Assembly (NCBI GenBank): GCA_965227035.1
Contig: OZ245724.1
Span: forward strand, 1,426,001 to 1,490,000
Direction of reading: 5' to 3'
Source of the DNA: CBDDFQ01 sp965227035
GTDB lineage: Bacteria; Pseudomonadota; Gammaproteobacteria; Burkholderiales; Burkholderiaceae_C
Length of the DNA stretch: 64,000 nt
Position numbers and translations under genes: made by a program
Notes under the pieces: generated by a model
Told to the model about the DNA's origin: nothing
The model's input: only the letters and a program-made list of their open reading frames with translations
The model's database searches: none
In this document: positions 26,511 through 35,075 of the stretch, one piece after another
How the letters are laid out: every line of letters begins with the position of its first letter
Position numbering within the stretch: the first letter of the stretch is position 1

Positions 26511-28013
26511 TCAGGGTGATCGGTGCCGGAATCGCCGCTCGATTAACTCGAACAAAAACTGCGTCACGAGCGCCAACACCGCCGACGGAATCGCGCCAGC
26601 GAGAAGCATGGCGCTGTCGTTCAAAGCAAGTCCCTGCGCGATCCGCTCGCCGTATCCGCCGGCGCCAATGAACGCGGCAACGGTGGCTGTGCCAACCGTC
26701 AAAACCGCAGCCGTCTTGATGCCGGCAAGAATCACGGTCAGTGCGAGCGGCAGTTCGATCAATCGCCAAAGCTGCCATCGGCTCATGCCCAGCGCCTTGC
26801 CGGCTTGCTTTAATTCTGGCGATACCTCGTTCAATCCGACCAGCGTGTTTCGAACGATAGGCAGCAGCGCGTAAAGCGACAGCGCGACGATGGCGGGAAC
26901 GGTTCCGATTCGGCCGAGTATCGGGATCAGCGCCGCGAGCATCGCCAGCGATGGAATCGTCTGAAGTACGTTGACCACGCCGAGAATCGCCTGGCTCACC
27001 TGTTTTTGCGCGGCGGCAATCGCACCCAATGGCACGCCGATGAAGGTCGCGATTAGCACCGAGACGAACACCAGCCAGAGATGCTCGCGCGTGAGACGGG
27101 GAAGATCGGGTCCAAAGAGGCGAGACATGAAGCCGGACTTTGCGACCCCTGCACTGGCCGAAGGTCCATCCACGAACTCGGTCGCGATTGCCGCAAAGCT
27201 TTTGCCGCGGAGTTCGGCATCGCCATTCATGAGGATCATTCGCGACTCGTCGATGCGGCCCTGCAATTTGCCGATTGCTGCCCATGCGCCTGGCGCTCGT
27301 TGCGGCAGGTCGTTTCGATAGAGCAGTACCGCGTCGTACCTCGGAAAGTAGCGGGCCTCGTCTTTCAGGACAGCCAGGCCCAGGTCGGCGATCTTCGCGT
27401 CGGTGGTGTAGATGTCCATGACATCGATTTTTCCGCTGGCGAGGGCGGAATAGGCGAGTCCGTGATCGAGGCCGGTGGGTTGCTGCGGCAAGCCGTATTT
27501 CTTCGCCAGCCCGGGCCATCCGTCTGCCCGCCCGAGAAACTCCTGCGAAATGCCCAAGACCAAAGTCGGGTGTGCTTTGAGATCGCCGAGAGTGGAGATT
27601 TTGAGTTGCGTGGCTTTGGCCTGCGTCATGGCAAGCGCGTAGCCGTTCGAGAATCCGAGGGGTACTGCGGTAGCCAAGCCGATCTTCGCAAGTTCGCGCT
27701 CGATGGTCGCGGCGTCGCTGTTCGCCGGAAGCTTCAGGATTTCGGTTTCGATGGTGCCGACGTATTCCGGGTAAACGTCGATCGATCCGGCCTTGAGCGC
27801 CTCCAGAACCACGGCGGTGTTGCCCAGTCCTGGTTTGTGCTCGGCATCGGCTCCAGATTTGCGTGCGGTCTGCGCCACGATCTCGCCCAGGATGTAACTC
27901 TCGGTGAAGCGCTTGGAGCCGACGATCACCTGTTCGGCATGCGCTGCGGTCAGTCCGCTCAAAAGCATCGACGCGAGGCAAAAGAGGCGGAAGGCAAGGG
28001 GGCGAAAACGCAT
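26511..28013 (-). CDS. Osmoprotectant (glycine betaine/choline type) ABC transporter: receptor-permease fusion
   Basis: A 500-residue fusion. A signal sequence (about 1-26, ending TAAHAEQ) is followed by an OpuAC/OsmF-type binding domain (about 27-290, starting VIVGSKRFTESYILGEI) and then a permease domain with several helices (about 300-490; coupling loop near ELKQAGKALGMSRWQLWRLIELP). Fusing receptor to permease is known in the QAT family, often with the receptor at the C-terminus; here the receptor comes first. No ATPase (OpuA/OsmV-like) gene is next to it on either side, so it must borrow one encoded elsewhere. The exact substrate is not determinable. Confidence 0.88.
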   Translation of the reverse strand: MRFRPLAFRLFCLASMLLSGLTAAHAEQVIVGSKRFTESYILGEIVAQTARKSGADAEHKPGLGNTAVVLEALKAGSIDVYPEYVGTIETEILKLPANSDAATIERELAKIGLATAVPLGFSNGYALAMTQAKATQLKISTLGDLKAHPTLVLGISQEFLGRADGWPGLAKKYGLPQQPTGLDHGLAYSALASGKIDVMDIYTTDAKIADLGLAVLKDEARYFPRYDAVLLYRNDLPQRAPGAWAAIGKLQGRIDESRMILMNGDAELRGKSFAAIATEFVDGPSASAGVAKSGFMSRLFGPDLPRLTREHLWLVFVSVLIATFIGVPLGAIAAAQKQVSQAILGVVNVLQTIPSLAMLAALIPILGRIGTVPAIVALSLYALLPIVRNTLVGLNEVSPELKQAGKALGMSRWQLWRLIELPLALTVILAGIKTAAVLTVGTATVAAFIGAGGYGERIAQGLALNDSAMLLAGAIPSAVLALVTQFLFELIERRFRHRSP

Positions 28014-28164
28014 CGCCGCAGGTTATATGAATTCTCGAAATCCATCTTGGCGAAAATTTCCACTTCCGCCTAAACTGCACCGGACGGCGCTTTGGAGCGT
28101 TTTGAACACTCAAGATGTATTCACCGTTTGCCGCAACTCATCAAAAAACTAAAGGGAAAGCCAG

Positions 28165-29217
28165 ATGACCTACCGTAACGCTTCATCGAGGATCGCTTCT
28201 ATCGCCGCCATCGCTGCGGCAGCATCCACCCTTCTGATGGCCGCTCAGCCGGCAGTCGCAGGCAAAGTCCTCGACACGATCAAACAGCGCGGCTCGATCA
28301 ACTGCGGCGTGAGCACCGGCGTTGCCGGCTTCTCGGCTCCCGACAGCCAGGGCAAATGGTCCGGATTCGACGTCGATACCTGCCGCGCAATTGCCGCAGC
28401 CGTGTTGGGCGATCCGAACAAGGTCACCTTCGTGCCTCTTAGCTCGCAACAGCGCTTCTCGTCGCTGCAAGCCGGCGAAGTCGACATCCTGGCTCGCAAT
28501 ACCACCTGGACACTGTCGCGCGACGCGTCTCTCGGATTCCATTTCACCGGCATCACTTACTTCGACGGTCAGGGCTTTCTGGTTCCCAAGAAGCTCAAGG
28601 TGACCAGCGCCAAACAATTGAAGAACGCAGAAATCTGCGTTCAGTCGGGCACCACGAACGAGAAGAACGTGGCCGACTATTTCAAGGCGCAGAACGTCAA
28701 GGTCAAAACCGTGGTGTTCGAGAACTTCGAAGCCGCATTCAAGGCGTTCTTCGCTGGACGTTGCCAGGCTTACACAACAGACGTGTCGGGCTTGGCCGGT
28801 CTTCGCAACAAGGAAGCCAAGAATCCCGACGACTACGTGATCCTGCCCGAGCTGATTTCCAAGGAACCGCTCGGCCCGCTGATCCGCCGCGGTGACGACG
28901 AATGGTTCGCGATCGTGAAATGGGTGCCGTACGCACTCATGGAAGCCGAAGAAAACGGCATCACCATGGCCAACGTCGACGCGATGAAAGCAGACAGCAA
29001 AGACCCGATCGTGATGCGCATCCTGGGCACCTCGGACGACACAGGCAAGCTGCTGGGGCTGGACAAGGACTGGGCAGGTCGCGCGATCAAGGCTGTCGGC
29101 AACTACGGCGAAATGTTCGAGCGCAATGTCGGCCCGAATTCGCCGATCAAACTTCCCCGTGGATCGAACAACCTCTGGAACAAGGGCGGCCTGATGTACG
29201 CGCCCCCGGTCCGCTGA
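28165..29217 (+). CDS. aapJ: General L-amino-acid ABC transporter binding protein AapJ
   Basis: A 350-residue periplasmic protein with a signal peptide (about 1-32, ending AVAGK) and AAAGGG before the ATG. The mature N-terminus runs KVLDTIKQRGSINCGVSTG, followed by GKWSGFDVDTCRAIAAAVLG, a hallmark of the AapJ/BztA branch of solute-binding family 3. Later TTWTLSRDASLGFHFTGITYFDGQGF fits the same group. In Rhizobium the Aap system takes up a broad range of L-amino acids. Permease genes follow directly. Confidence 0.93.
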   Translation: MTYRNASSRIASIAAIAAAASTLLMAAQPAVAGKVLDTIKQRGSINCGVSTGVAGFSAPDSQGKWSGFDVDTCRAIAAAVLGDPNKVTFVPLSSQQRFSSLQAGEVDILARNTTWTLSRDASLGFHFTGITYFDGQGFLVPKKLKVTSAKQLKNAEICVQSGTTNEKNVADYFKAQNVKVKTVVFENFEAAFKAFFAGRCQAYTTDVSGLAGLRNKEAKNPDDYVILPELISKEPLGPLIRRGDDEWFAIVKWVPYALMEAEENGITMANVDAMKADSKDPIVMRILGTSDDTGKLLGLDKDWAGRAIKAVGNYGEMFERNVGPNSPIKLPRGSNNLWNKGGLMYAPPVR

Positions 29218-29244
29218 TTTCATTCAGTCGCCCGCTGAATGAAA
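29218..29244 (+). promoter_or_regulatory. Hairpin overlapping the aapQ start codon
   Basis: TTTCATTCAG (29218-29227) and CTGAATGAAA (29235-29244) form a perfect 10-base-pair stem with a 7-base loop, immediately after the aapJ stop. The ATG of aapQ (29239) lies within the 3' arm. Such a stem can hide the permease start and protect the upstream aapJ message, giving excess receptor over permease. The mechanism is inferred. Confidence 0.7.
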
Positions 29245-30312
29245 TCGCCGCGATCTGAGTCCGATCCAGCATCCCGCGCCGCATCCCCACCCGCAGACGT
29301 GGACGTGGATGTGGACGTAGATCGCCGGCGGGCTCCCGCTCGCTGGCATGCGTGGATCGTTCAGATCGCCGTTCTTCTGCTGCTTGCGCTCTGCGTTTAT
29401 GGCTTCGTGAGCCATGCGCTGCAGGCCTTGCGGGAGCGCGGTGCCCAGACCGGTTTCGATTTCCTGCTGTCGCCGGCAGGGTTCCAGATAGGCGAGGGCT
29501 GGCTCGATTTCGATTCGGACCAACCCTTTTGGCGAGCCTTCCTTGCCGGATTCGCCAACACGATTCGCGCTGCAGTTCCGGCTGCGATTCTTGCCATCGT
29601 CATCGGCACCTTGCTCGGTATCGGGCGACTTGCGCCGCATGCGTTGATTCGCGGCATCTGTACCTTCTACGTCGAGCTGATCAGGAATATTCCGCTGCTG
29701 GTTCAGCTGCTGCTCACGTATTTCGTAATCACGCAGCTTCTGCCGGCCGCGACCGAAGCGCTCAACCCGCTGCCCGGTGTCTGGCTCAGCAAGAGCGGTT
29801 TGTCGATTCCGTGGCCGGTGACTGAGTCCGGTAGCTGGTGGCCCACCTCGATCGACTGGCCGGAGCTTTCTACTTTCAACGTGAGCGGCGGCGCGGCGGT
29901 AACACCTGAATATCTGGCCATCGTGTCTGCATTGGGCTTCTACACCGCGGCATTCGTGGCGGAGGTGGTTCGAGCCGGCATCCAGTCGGTATCACGCGGA
30001 CAAAAAGATTCTGCTATGGCGCTAGGGCTGAGCGGCGCGCAGCAGATGCGCATCGTGATTCTTCCGCAGGCGCTTCGCGTGATCGTGCCGTCGCTCACGA
30101 ATCAACTGCTCAATCTCACGAAAAACTCTTCGTTGGCGGTGGCTGTCGGCTATCCCGACCTGGTTTCCATCGCGAACACCTCGATCAACCAGACGGGCCG
30201 CGCCTTTGAGTGCATTGCCGTGATCATGGGTGTGTATCTGGCGCTGTCGCTGCTCATTTCAGGCGTGATGAATTTGTACAACCGACGGGTCGCGTTGAAG
30301 GGCTGGCAATGA
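29239..30312 (+). CDS. aapQ: General L-amino-acid ABC transporter permease AapQ
   Basis: A 357-residue inner-membrane permease. After a charged N-terminus containing a short VDVDVDVD run (about residues 19-29), helices begin near 40; the coupling loop is EVVRAGIQSVSRGQKDSAMALGLS. The large periplasmic insert between helices (VSGGAAVTPEYLAIVSALGF region) is typical of AapQ/BztB. No good ribosome site precedes the ATG, and that ATG is inside a hairpin, suggesting coupling to aapJ translation. Confidence 0.92.
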   Translation: MKSPRSESDPASRAASPPADVDVDVDVDRRRAPARWHAWIVQIAVLLLLALCVYGFVSHALQALRERGAQTGFDFLLSPAGFQIGEGWLDFDSDQPFWRAFLAGFANTIRAAVPAAILAIVIGTLLGIGRLAPHALIRGICTFYVELIRNIPLLVQLLLTYFVITQLLPAATEALNPLPGVWLSKSGLSIPWPVTESGSWWPTSIDWPELSTFNVSGGAAVTPEYLAIVSALGFYTAAFVAEVVRAGIQSVSRGQKDSAMALGLSGAQQMRIVILPQALRVIVPSLTNQLLNLTKNSSLAVAVGYPDLVSIANTSINQTGRAFECIAVIMGVYLALSLLISGVMNLYNRRVALKGWQ

Positions 30313-31397
30313 ACGACGCGGCCATGAAGGTCATCGAGAAACCGCCCGAGCCGAGCTTCATTGCGCATTGGGGCAAGGAGCTTTTCGGGGGACCGGTCAA
30401 GGCGATCACCACTGTTGTGCTTGCAGGCTTGATCGGGTGGGCACTGTTTCATCTGGTCGATTGGGGCGTCGTTCACGCCGTCTTCAAGGCCGATGCGAAC
30501 TCGTGTCGTGCTTCCAGCCACGTGGGGGCCTGCTGGGGCGTCGTCACCGAGAAATTCCGCTCGATATTTTTTGGGCGCTATCCGTACGAGCAGCAATGGA
30601 GGCCGGCCATTGTGTCGGTGCTGCTGATCGCTCTCATCGTCGTCAGCACCCGGCCGAAGTTCTGGAAACCGCCGCTCGTGGCGCTTTGGGTCATCGTGTT
30701 CGCCGGATGCTACTGGCTCATGGCGGGCGGGTGGCTCGGACTTCAAGTGGTGCCCACGCGAAGCTGGGGCGGTCTGCCGCTAACGCTCGGCCTGTCGATC
30801 GCAAGTCTGCTGCTCGCGTTTCCGCCAGCCATTCTTCTGGCGCTCGGGCGGCGTTCCGACTTCCCCGTAGTGCGCACGCTTTGCGCCACGTATATCGAAA
30901 TCATTCGTGGCGTACCCCTGATTTCCGTGCTGTTCATGGCTACCTTCATCCTGCCTCTGGTGGTGCCCAGCGGATGGCGCCCCGACGTGTTGTGGCGGGT
31001 GCTGGTTGGAATCTCGATGTTCGCAGCAGCCTATCTCGCAGAAATTGTTCGGGGCGGATTGCAGGCGGTGCCGGTCGGGCAGGTCAACGCAGCTGTCGCC
31101 ATGGGGATGGGTCGATGGCAAGTGCAGCGGCTCGTCATGCTGCCGCAAGCTCTCAGATTCGTGGTGCCATCGATCATGAACAGCGTCATCGGCACGCTGA
31201 AAGATTCTTCGTTGGTGACGGTGGTCGGGCTGTACGAGCTCACCGGCGCGTTGAGTCTGTCGCTAGGCGGCGATCCCGAATGGAGGCCGTTCTACCTGGA
31301 AGGCTATCTGTTCATCGCCTTCGTTTATTGGGTGATGTGCTTCGGGTTGTCGAGATACAGCCGCTGGGTGGAGCGGCGGCTGCGGCATGGGGACTGA
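30309..31397 (+). CDS. aapM: General L-amino-acid ABC transporter permease AapM
   Basis: The ATG at 30309 overlaps the aapQ stop (ATGA), and I prefer it over an in-frame upstream start; 362 residues. It is a HisM-type permease with a longer N-terminal half than AapQ (helices near residues 40, 100-140), coupling loop EIVRGGLQAVPVGQVNAAVAMGMG. AapQ and AapM should form the heterodimeric channel. The expected ATPase gene aapP does not follow: only 73 bases, mostly a tandem repeat, separate it from convergent glnD. Confidence 0.92.
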   Translation: MNDAAMKVIEKPPEPSFIAHWGKELFGGPVKAITTVVLAGLIGWALFHLVDWGVVHAVFKADANSCRASSHVGACWGVVTEKFRSIFFGRYPYEQQWRPAIVSVLLIALIVVSTRPKFWKPPLVALWVIVFAGCYWLMAGGWLGLQVVPTRSWGGLPLTLGLSIASLLLAFPPAILLALGRRSDFPVVRTLCATYIEIIRGVPLISVLFMATFILPLVVPSGWRPDVLWRVLVGISMFAAAYLAEIVRGGLQAVPVGQVNAAVAMGMGRWQVQRLVMLPQALRFVVPSIMNSVIGTLKDSSLVTVVGLYELTGALSLSLGGDPEWRPFYLEGYLFIAFVYWVMCFGLSRYSRWVERRLRHGD

Positions 31398-31406
31398 CTT
31401 GCCTTG

Positions 31407-31450
31407 TTGACCCGCGCGACGGACCCGCTTGACCCGCGCGACGGACCCGC
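31407..31450. repeat. Perfect 22-bp tandem duplication after aapM
   Basis: A 22-base unit beginning TTGACCCGCG and ending GGACCCGC occurs at 31407-31428 and again at 31429-31450. It lies in the short gap between aapM and glnD, exactly where aapP would be expected. It is GC-rich but does not form a convincing terminator. Confidence 0.85.
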
Positions 31451-31470
31451 CGCGCGACTCACTCTCTCGC

Positions 31471-34113
31471 CTAGGACTCCAGCGCCTCCAGCAACTCTTT
31501 CTCGATTTCGATTTGCGCCTTGTTCTGCGACAACTCTGCGCCGTCGATCAAAAACGTGTCTTCCACTCGCTCGCCCAGCGTCGTCACCTTCGCCAACTGC
31601 AAGTTGATTCGATGCTTCGCCAGAATCAGCGCGACACCGTACAACAGCCCGGCTCGGTCGCTTGCAGAAATCGTGAGAAGCCAGTGCTGGGCCTTGTCGT
31701 CGGGACGAAGCTCTACGCGCGGGGCGATCGGGAAGCTTTTGACGCGGCGTGAGACACGGCCGCGGCTCGGTGCCGGGAGCGGTCCCGGCTCCTCGATGGT
31801 CTGGTCAAGATCGGCTTCGACCATCGTGATGAATTCCCGGTAATGCTCGGGCGAAAGCGAGGTCACCACCTGGAAGGTGTCGAGCGCGTAGCCGTTGTTG
31901 GCGGTGTGCACCTTGGCGTCCAGAATGCTGAAGCCGGCCTGATCGAAATAGCCGCAGATTCGCGCGAACAAATCCGGCTGATCGGGCGTGTAGACCATGA
32001 CCTGCAAGCCTTCGCCTGCCGGTGAAATACGCGCACGAACGATAGCTTTCACATCGGTGGTCGATTCGAAATAGCCAGGGAATTTCGGTGGCTTGTCGCT
32101 CTTTTTCTTGAACACGAACGGAGCCAGCATGCGGGTGTGCCAGGCGATATCGCCGGCGTCGTGGCGCATGAAGTAGCTCACGCCCAGCGTGTTCCACAAG
32201 GCTTCGTGAACGTCGGTGGCAAGGCCGAACGGAGCGAGCAGGGCGAGTGCATCGCGCTTGCTTTCTTCGACTTCTGCGCCTACGTCCGGCGCTCGTCCAC
32301 CGAGCACTCGCAGCGTGTAGCGATACAAGTCCTCGAGCAGCTTGCCCTTCCAGGCATTCCAGACCTTGGGCGACGTGCCGCGAATGTCGGCCACGGTCAG
32401 CAAATACAGCGCGGTGAGATAGCGTTCGTTGCCGACGCGTTTCGCGAACGCGGCAATCACGTCGGGGTCGCTCAGGTCTTCTTTCTGCGCGACACGGCTC
32501 ATTGTCAAATGTTCGCTCACCAGAAACTCGATCAACTGCGTGTCTTCCTTGCTCACGCCATGCTGCTTGCAAAAGCGCCGGACATCGTGCGCACCGAGTT
32601 CGGAATGATCGCCGCCGCGACCTTTGGCTATGTCGTGGAACAGCGCTGCGATGAAGAATATGTAGGGCTTGTCCCAACCGGCAGCCAATTGCGAGCAGAA
32701 CGGATATTCATGGGCGTGTTCGACGATGAAGAATCGGCGGACGTTGCGCAGCACCATGAGGATGTGTTGATCGACCGTATACACATGGAACAGGTCGTGC
32801 TGCATCTGCCCGACGATCTTGCGGAACACGCTCAGGTATCGACCGAGCACCGATGTCTGATTCATCAGCCGCATGACATGCGTGATGCCGTAGGTCTGTC
32901 GCATCATTCGCATGAAGGTGGCGTGGTTCACCGGATCGTTCCGGAATTTCGCGTTCATCAGATGCCGGGCGTTGTACAGCGCTCTCAACGTCCGGGCCGA
33001 CAAACCCTTTAGGCTCACGTTCTGCTGGAACAATAAAAACGTCTCGAGAATCGCATGCGGTTCGCGTTCGTACAGGTCGTCCGACGCGACCTCGATCATC
33101 CCGGCCTTCTCGAAGAAGCGTTCGTTGATTGGACGCGGTTCGTGGGTCGACGGGTTCAGCCGCTCCTCGATGTTGAGCATCAAAATCTGGCTCAACTGGG
33201 TTACTGCCTTGGCGGTCCAGTAGTAGCGACGCATCAGCTTTTCGCTCAGACGAACCGGCATCTTTCCTTCGGGCAGCTTGGTCGAGAACTTGAAAGTTTC
33301 GGCTACCGCCGTCTGCATGTCGAACACGAGGCGATCTTCGCGCCGATGAGCTAGCGTATGAAGACGCGCGCGGATCAGGCTGAGCAGTGCCTCGTTGTGC
33401 TTGATCTGCTTGATTTCGAATGGAGTCGCCAGTCCGATTTCGGCCAGTTCGTCCCAGGTTTGCCCCAGCTTGGCCGCTTTGGCGACCCACAAAATGGTTT
33501 GCAGATCGCGCAATCCGCCAGGCGATTCCTTGCAGTTGGGTTCGAGCGAATAGGGCGTGTTCTCGAACTTCAGATGCCGTTGGCGCATTTCGAGCGTCTT
33601 GGCAACGAAGAATTCCTGCGGGTCGATAGCCGACAGCACCTTGCGATGAAAGTCCTGAAACAGCGCTTTCTGACCCACTACCAACCGAGCTTCGAGCAGC
33701 GATGTCTGAACAGTCACGTCCTTCTGAGCCTCCTGCACGCACTCGGTCACCGTGCGAACGCTGGAGCCTATTTCGAGACCGACATCCCAGCAACTGCCGA
33801 TGAATCCTTCGACTCGGGACTTGATGGCTGGCGCCGCGTCGATGTTGAGGTCTGCCGGCATGAGCACCAGCACATCGACATCCGAGTGGGGAAAGAGTTC
33901 TCCGCGTCCGAAACCGCCAACTGCCACTAGCGCGAAAGCGTCGTCCATTTCGGCCTGCTTCCAGAGTATTCGAAGCGTGTTGTCGGCCAGTTCTCCCAGA
34001 CGCGACAGGATTTTGTGGATGCCCTGAAGCGATCCGCCTCCGCGATTGACCGACTCCAGCAGCCGGGCCTTGTCGTCCCGGTAACGTTCCTTGAGGGCCT
34101 GCAACTCTGTCAT
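31471..34113 (-). CDS. glnD: PII uridylyltransferase/uridylyl-removing enzyme GlnD
   Basis: An 880-residue bifunctional nitrogen sensor that adds UMP to PII proteins when glutamine is low and removes it when high. The nucleotidyltransferase motif GGFGRGELFPHSDVDVLVL lies near residues 66-85. The HD hydrolase domain is in the middle (FIAALFHDIAKGRGGDHSELG). Two C-terminal ACT domains (about 700-780 and 810-880) bind glutamine; EHYREFITMVE and DRAGLLYGVALILAKHRINLQLAKVTTLGE belong to them. It is 33 bases downstream of map, probably in one operon. Confidence 0.97.
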   Translation of the reverse strand: MTELQALKERYRDDKARLLESVNRGGGSLQGIHKILSRLGELADNTLRILWKQAEMDDAFALVAVGGFGRGELFPHSDVDVLVLMPADLNIDAAPAIKSRVEGFIGSCWDVGLEIGSSVRTVTECVQEAQKDVTVQTSLLEARLVVGQKALFQDFHRKVLSAIDPQEFFVAKTLEMRQRHLKFENTPYSLEPNCKESPGGLRDLQTILWVAKAAKLGQTWDELAEIGLATPFEIKQIKHNEALLSLIRARLHTLAHRREDRLVFDMQTAVAETFKFSTKLPEGKMPVRLSEKLMRRYYWTAKAVTQLSQILMLNIEERLNPSTHEPRPINERFFEKAGMIEVASDDLYEREPHAILETFLLFQQNVSLKGLSARTLRALYNARHLMNAKFRNDPVNHATFMRMMRQTYGITHVMRLMNQTSVLGRYLSVFRKIVGQMQHDLFHVYTVDQHILMVLRNVRRFFIVEHAHEYPFCSQLAAGWDKPYIFFIAALFHDIAKGRGGDHSELGAHDVRRFCKQHGVSKEDTQLIEFLVSEHLTMSRVAQKEDLSDPDVIAAFAKRVGNERYLTALYLLTVADIRGTSPKVWNAWKGKLLEDLYRYTLRVLGGRAPDVGAEVEESKRDALALLAPFGLATDVHEALWNTLGVSYFMRHDAGDIAWHTRMLAPFVFKKKSDKPPKFPGYFESTTDVKAIVRARISPAGEGLQVMVYTPDQPDLFARICGYFDQAGFSILDAKVHTANNGYALDTFQVVTSLSPEHYREFITMVEADLDQTIEEPGPLPAPSRGRVSRRVKSFPIAPRVELRPDDKAQHWLLTISASDRAGLLYGVALILAKHRINLQLAKVTTLGERVEDTFLIDGAELSQNKAQIEIEKELLEALES

Positions 34114-34146
34114 CGGTGAAGGTCCCTCGAAGGGAGGTTTTTAGGT

Positions 34147-34953
34147 TTATTGAGCGGTAACGAACGCCGGAACCGGAGGGCTGCCGGCCGACACGGTGAG
34201 CACTTCGTAGCCGGTTTCGGTCACCAGTACGGTGTGCTCCCATTGGGCAGAGAGCGAATGATCTTTGGTGACGATGGTCCAGCCGTCGCCCATTTCCTTG
34301 ATCTCCTTGCGGCCCGCATTGATCATCGGCTCGATCGTGAAGGTCATGCCAGGCTTCAGCTCTTCCAGCGTGCCAGCGCGACCATAGTGCAGCACCTGCG
34401 GCTCTTCATGAAAAATCTGTCCGATGCCGTGTCCGCAGAACTCGCGAACCACCGAGAACCCGTGTCCTTCGGCAAAGCGCTGAATGGCGAACCCGATGTC
34501 GCCCAGATGCGCACCCGGTTTCACTCGCATGATCCCGTGCCACATGGCGTCGTAGGTGAGATTCGACAAACGCTTAGCCTGGATCGAGGGTTCGCCGACC
34601 AGAAACATGCGGCTGGTATCGCCATGCCATCCGTCCTTGATGACGGTGACGTCCACGTTCATGGAGTCGCCCTTTTTGAGGGGCTTGTCATTGGGGATGC
34701 CGTGGCAGACCACATGGTTGATCGAGGTGCACAGCGACTTGGGGTAGGGCGTGTAGCCCGGTGGCTGGTAGTTGAGCGGTGCGGGAATCGCGCCCTGGAC
34801 TTGCGTGATGTAGTCGTGGGCCAGCTTGTCGATTTCGTTGGTGGTGACACCGACTTTGATGTGGGGCGTGAGGTAATCGAGCACCTCGGAAGCCAGGCGG
34901 CCGGCAAGGCGCATGCCTTTGATGCCTTCTTCGTCTTTGTACGTAATGGTCAT
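34147..34953 (-). CDS. map: Methionine aminopeptidase, type I
   Basis: A 268-residue metalloenzyme that removes the initiator methionine. Visible ligands: His in VVCHGIPND, Asp in VDVTVIKDGWHGDTSR (two aspartates), His in GHGIGQIFHEEP, Glu in FTIEPMINAG and the final Glu in AQWEHTVLVTE. Length is typical of the short type I enzyme. It is divergent from purL across 122 bases. Confidence 0.97.
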   Translation of the reverse strand: MTITYKDEEGIKGMRLAGRLASEVLDYLTPHIKVGVTTNEIDKLAHDYITQVQGAIPAPLNYQPPGYTPYPKSLCTSINHVVCHGIPNDKPLKKGDSMNVDVTVIKDGWHGDTSRMFLVGEPSIQAKRLSNLTYDAMWHGIMRVKPGAHLGDIGFAIQRFAEGHGFSVVREFCGHGIGQIFHEEPQVLHYGRAGTLEELKPGMTFTIEPMINAGRKEIKEMGDGWTIVTKDHSLSAQWEHTVLVTETGYEVLTVSAGSPPVPAFVTAQ

Positions 34954-35075
34954 GATGTCTGCAATTATCCCATCCCGGATATTTCACTGTGCCCAGCAGG
35001 TAAAATCGGAGGCTCTCCAGATCGTTCCGATCTCCAGGATTCCCCCTCAACAGGCTTACAAGGCTTGCCAGCACC

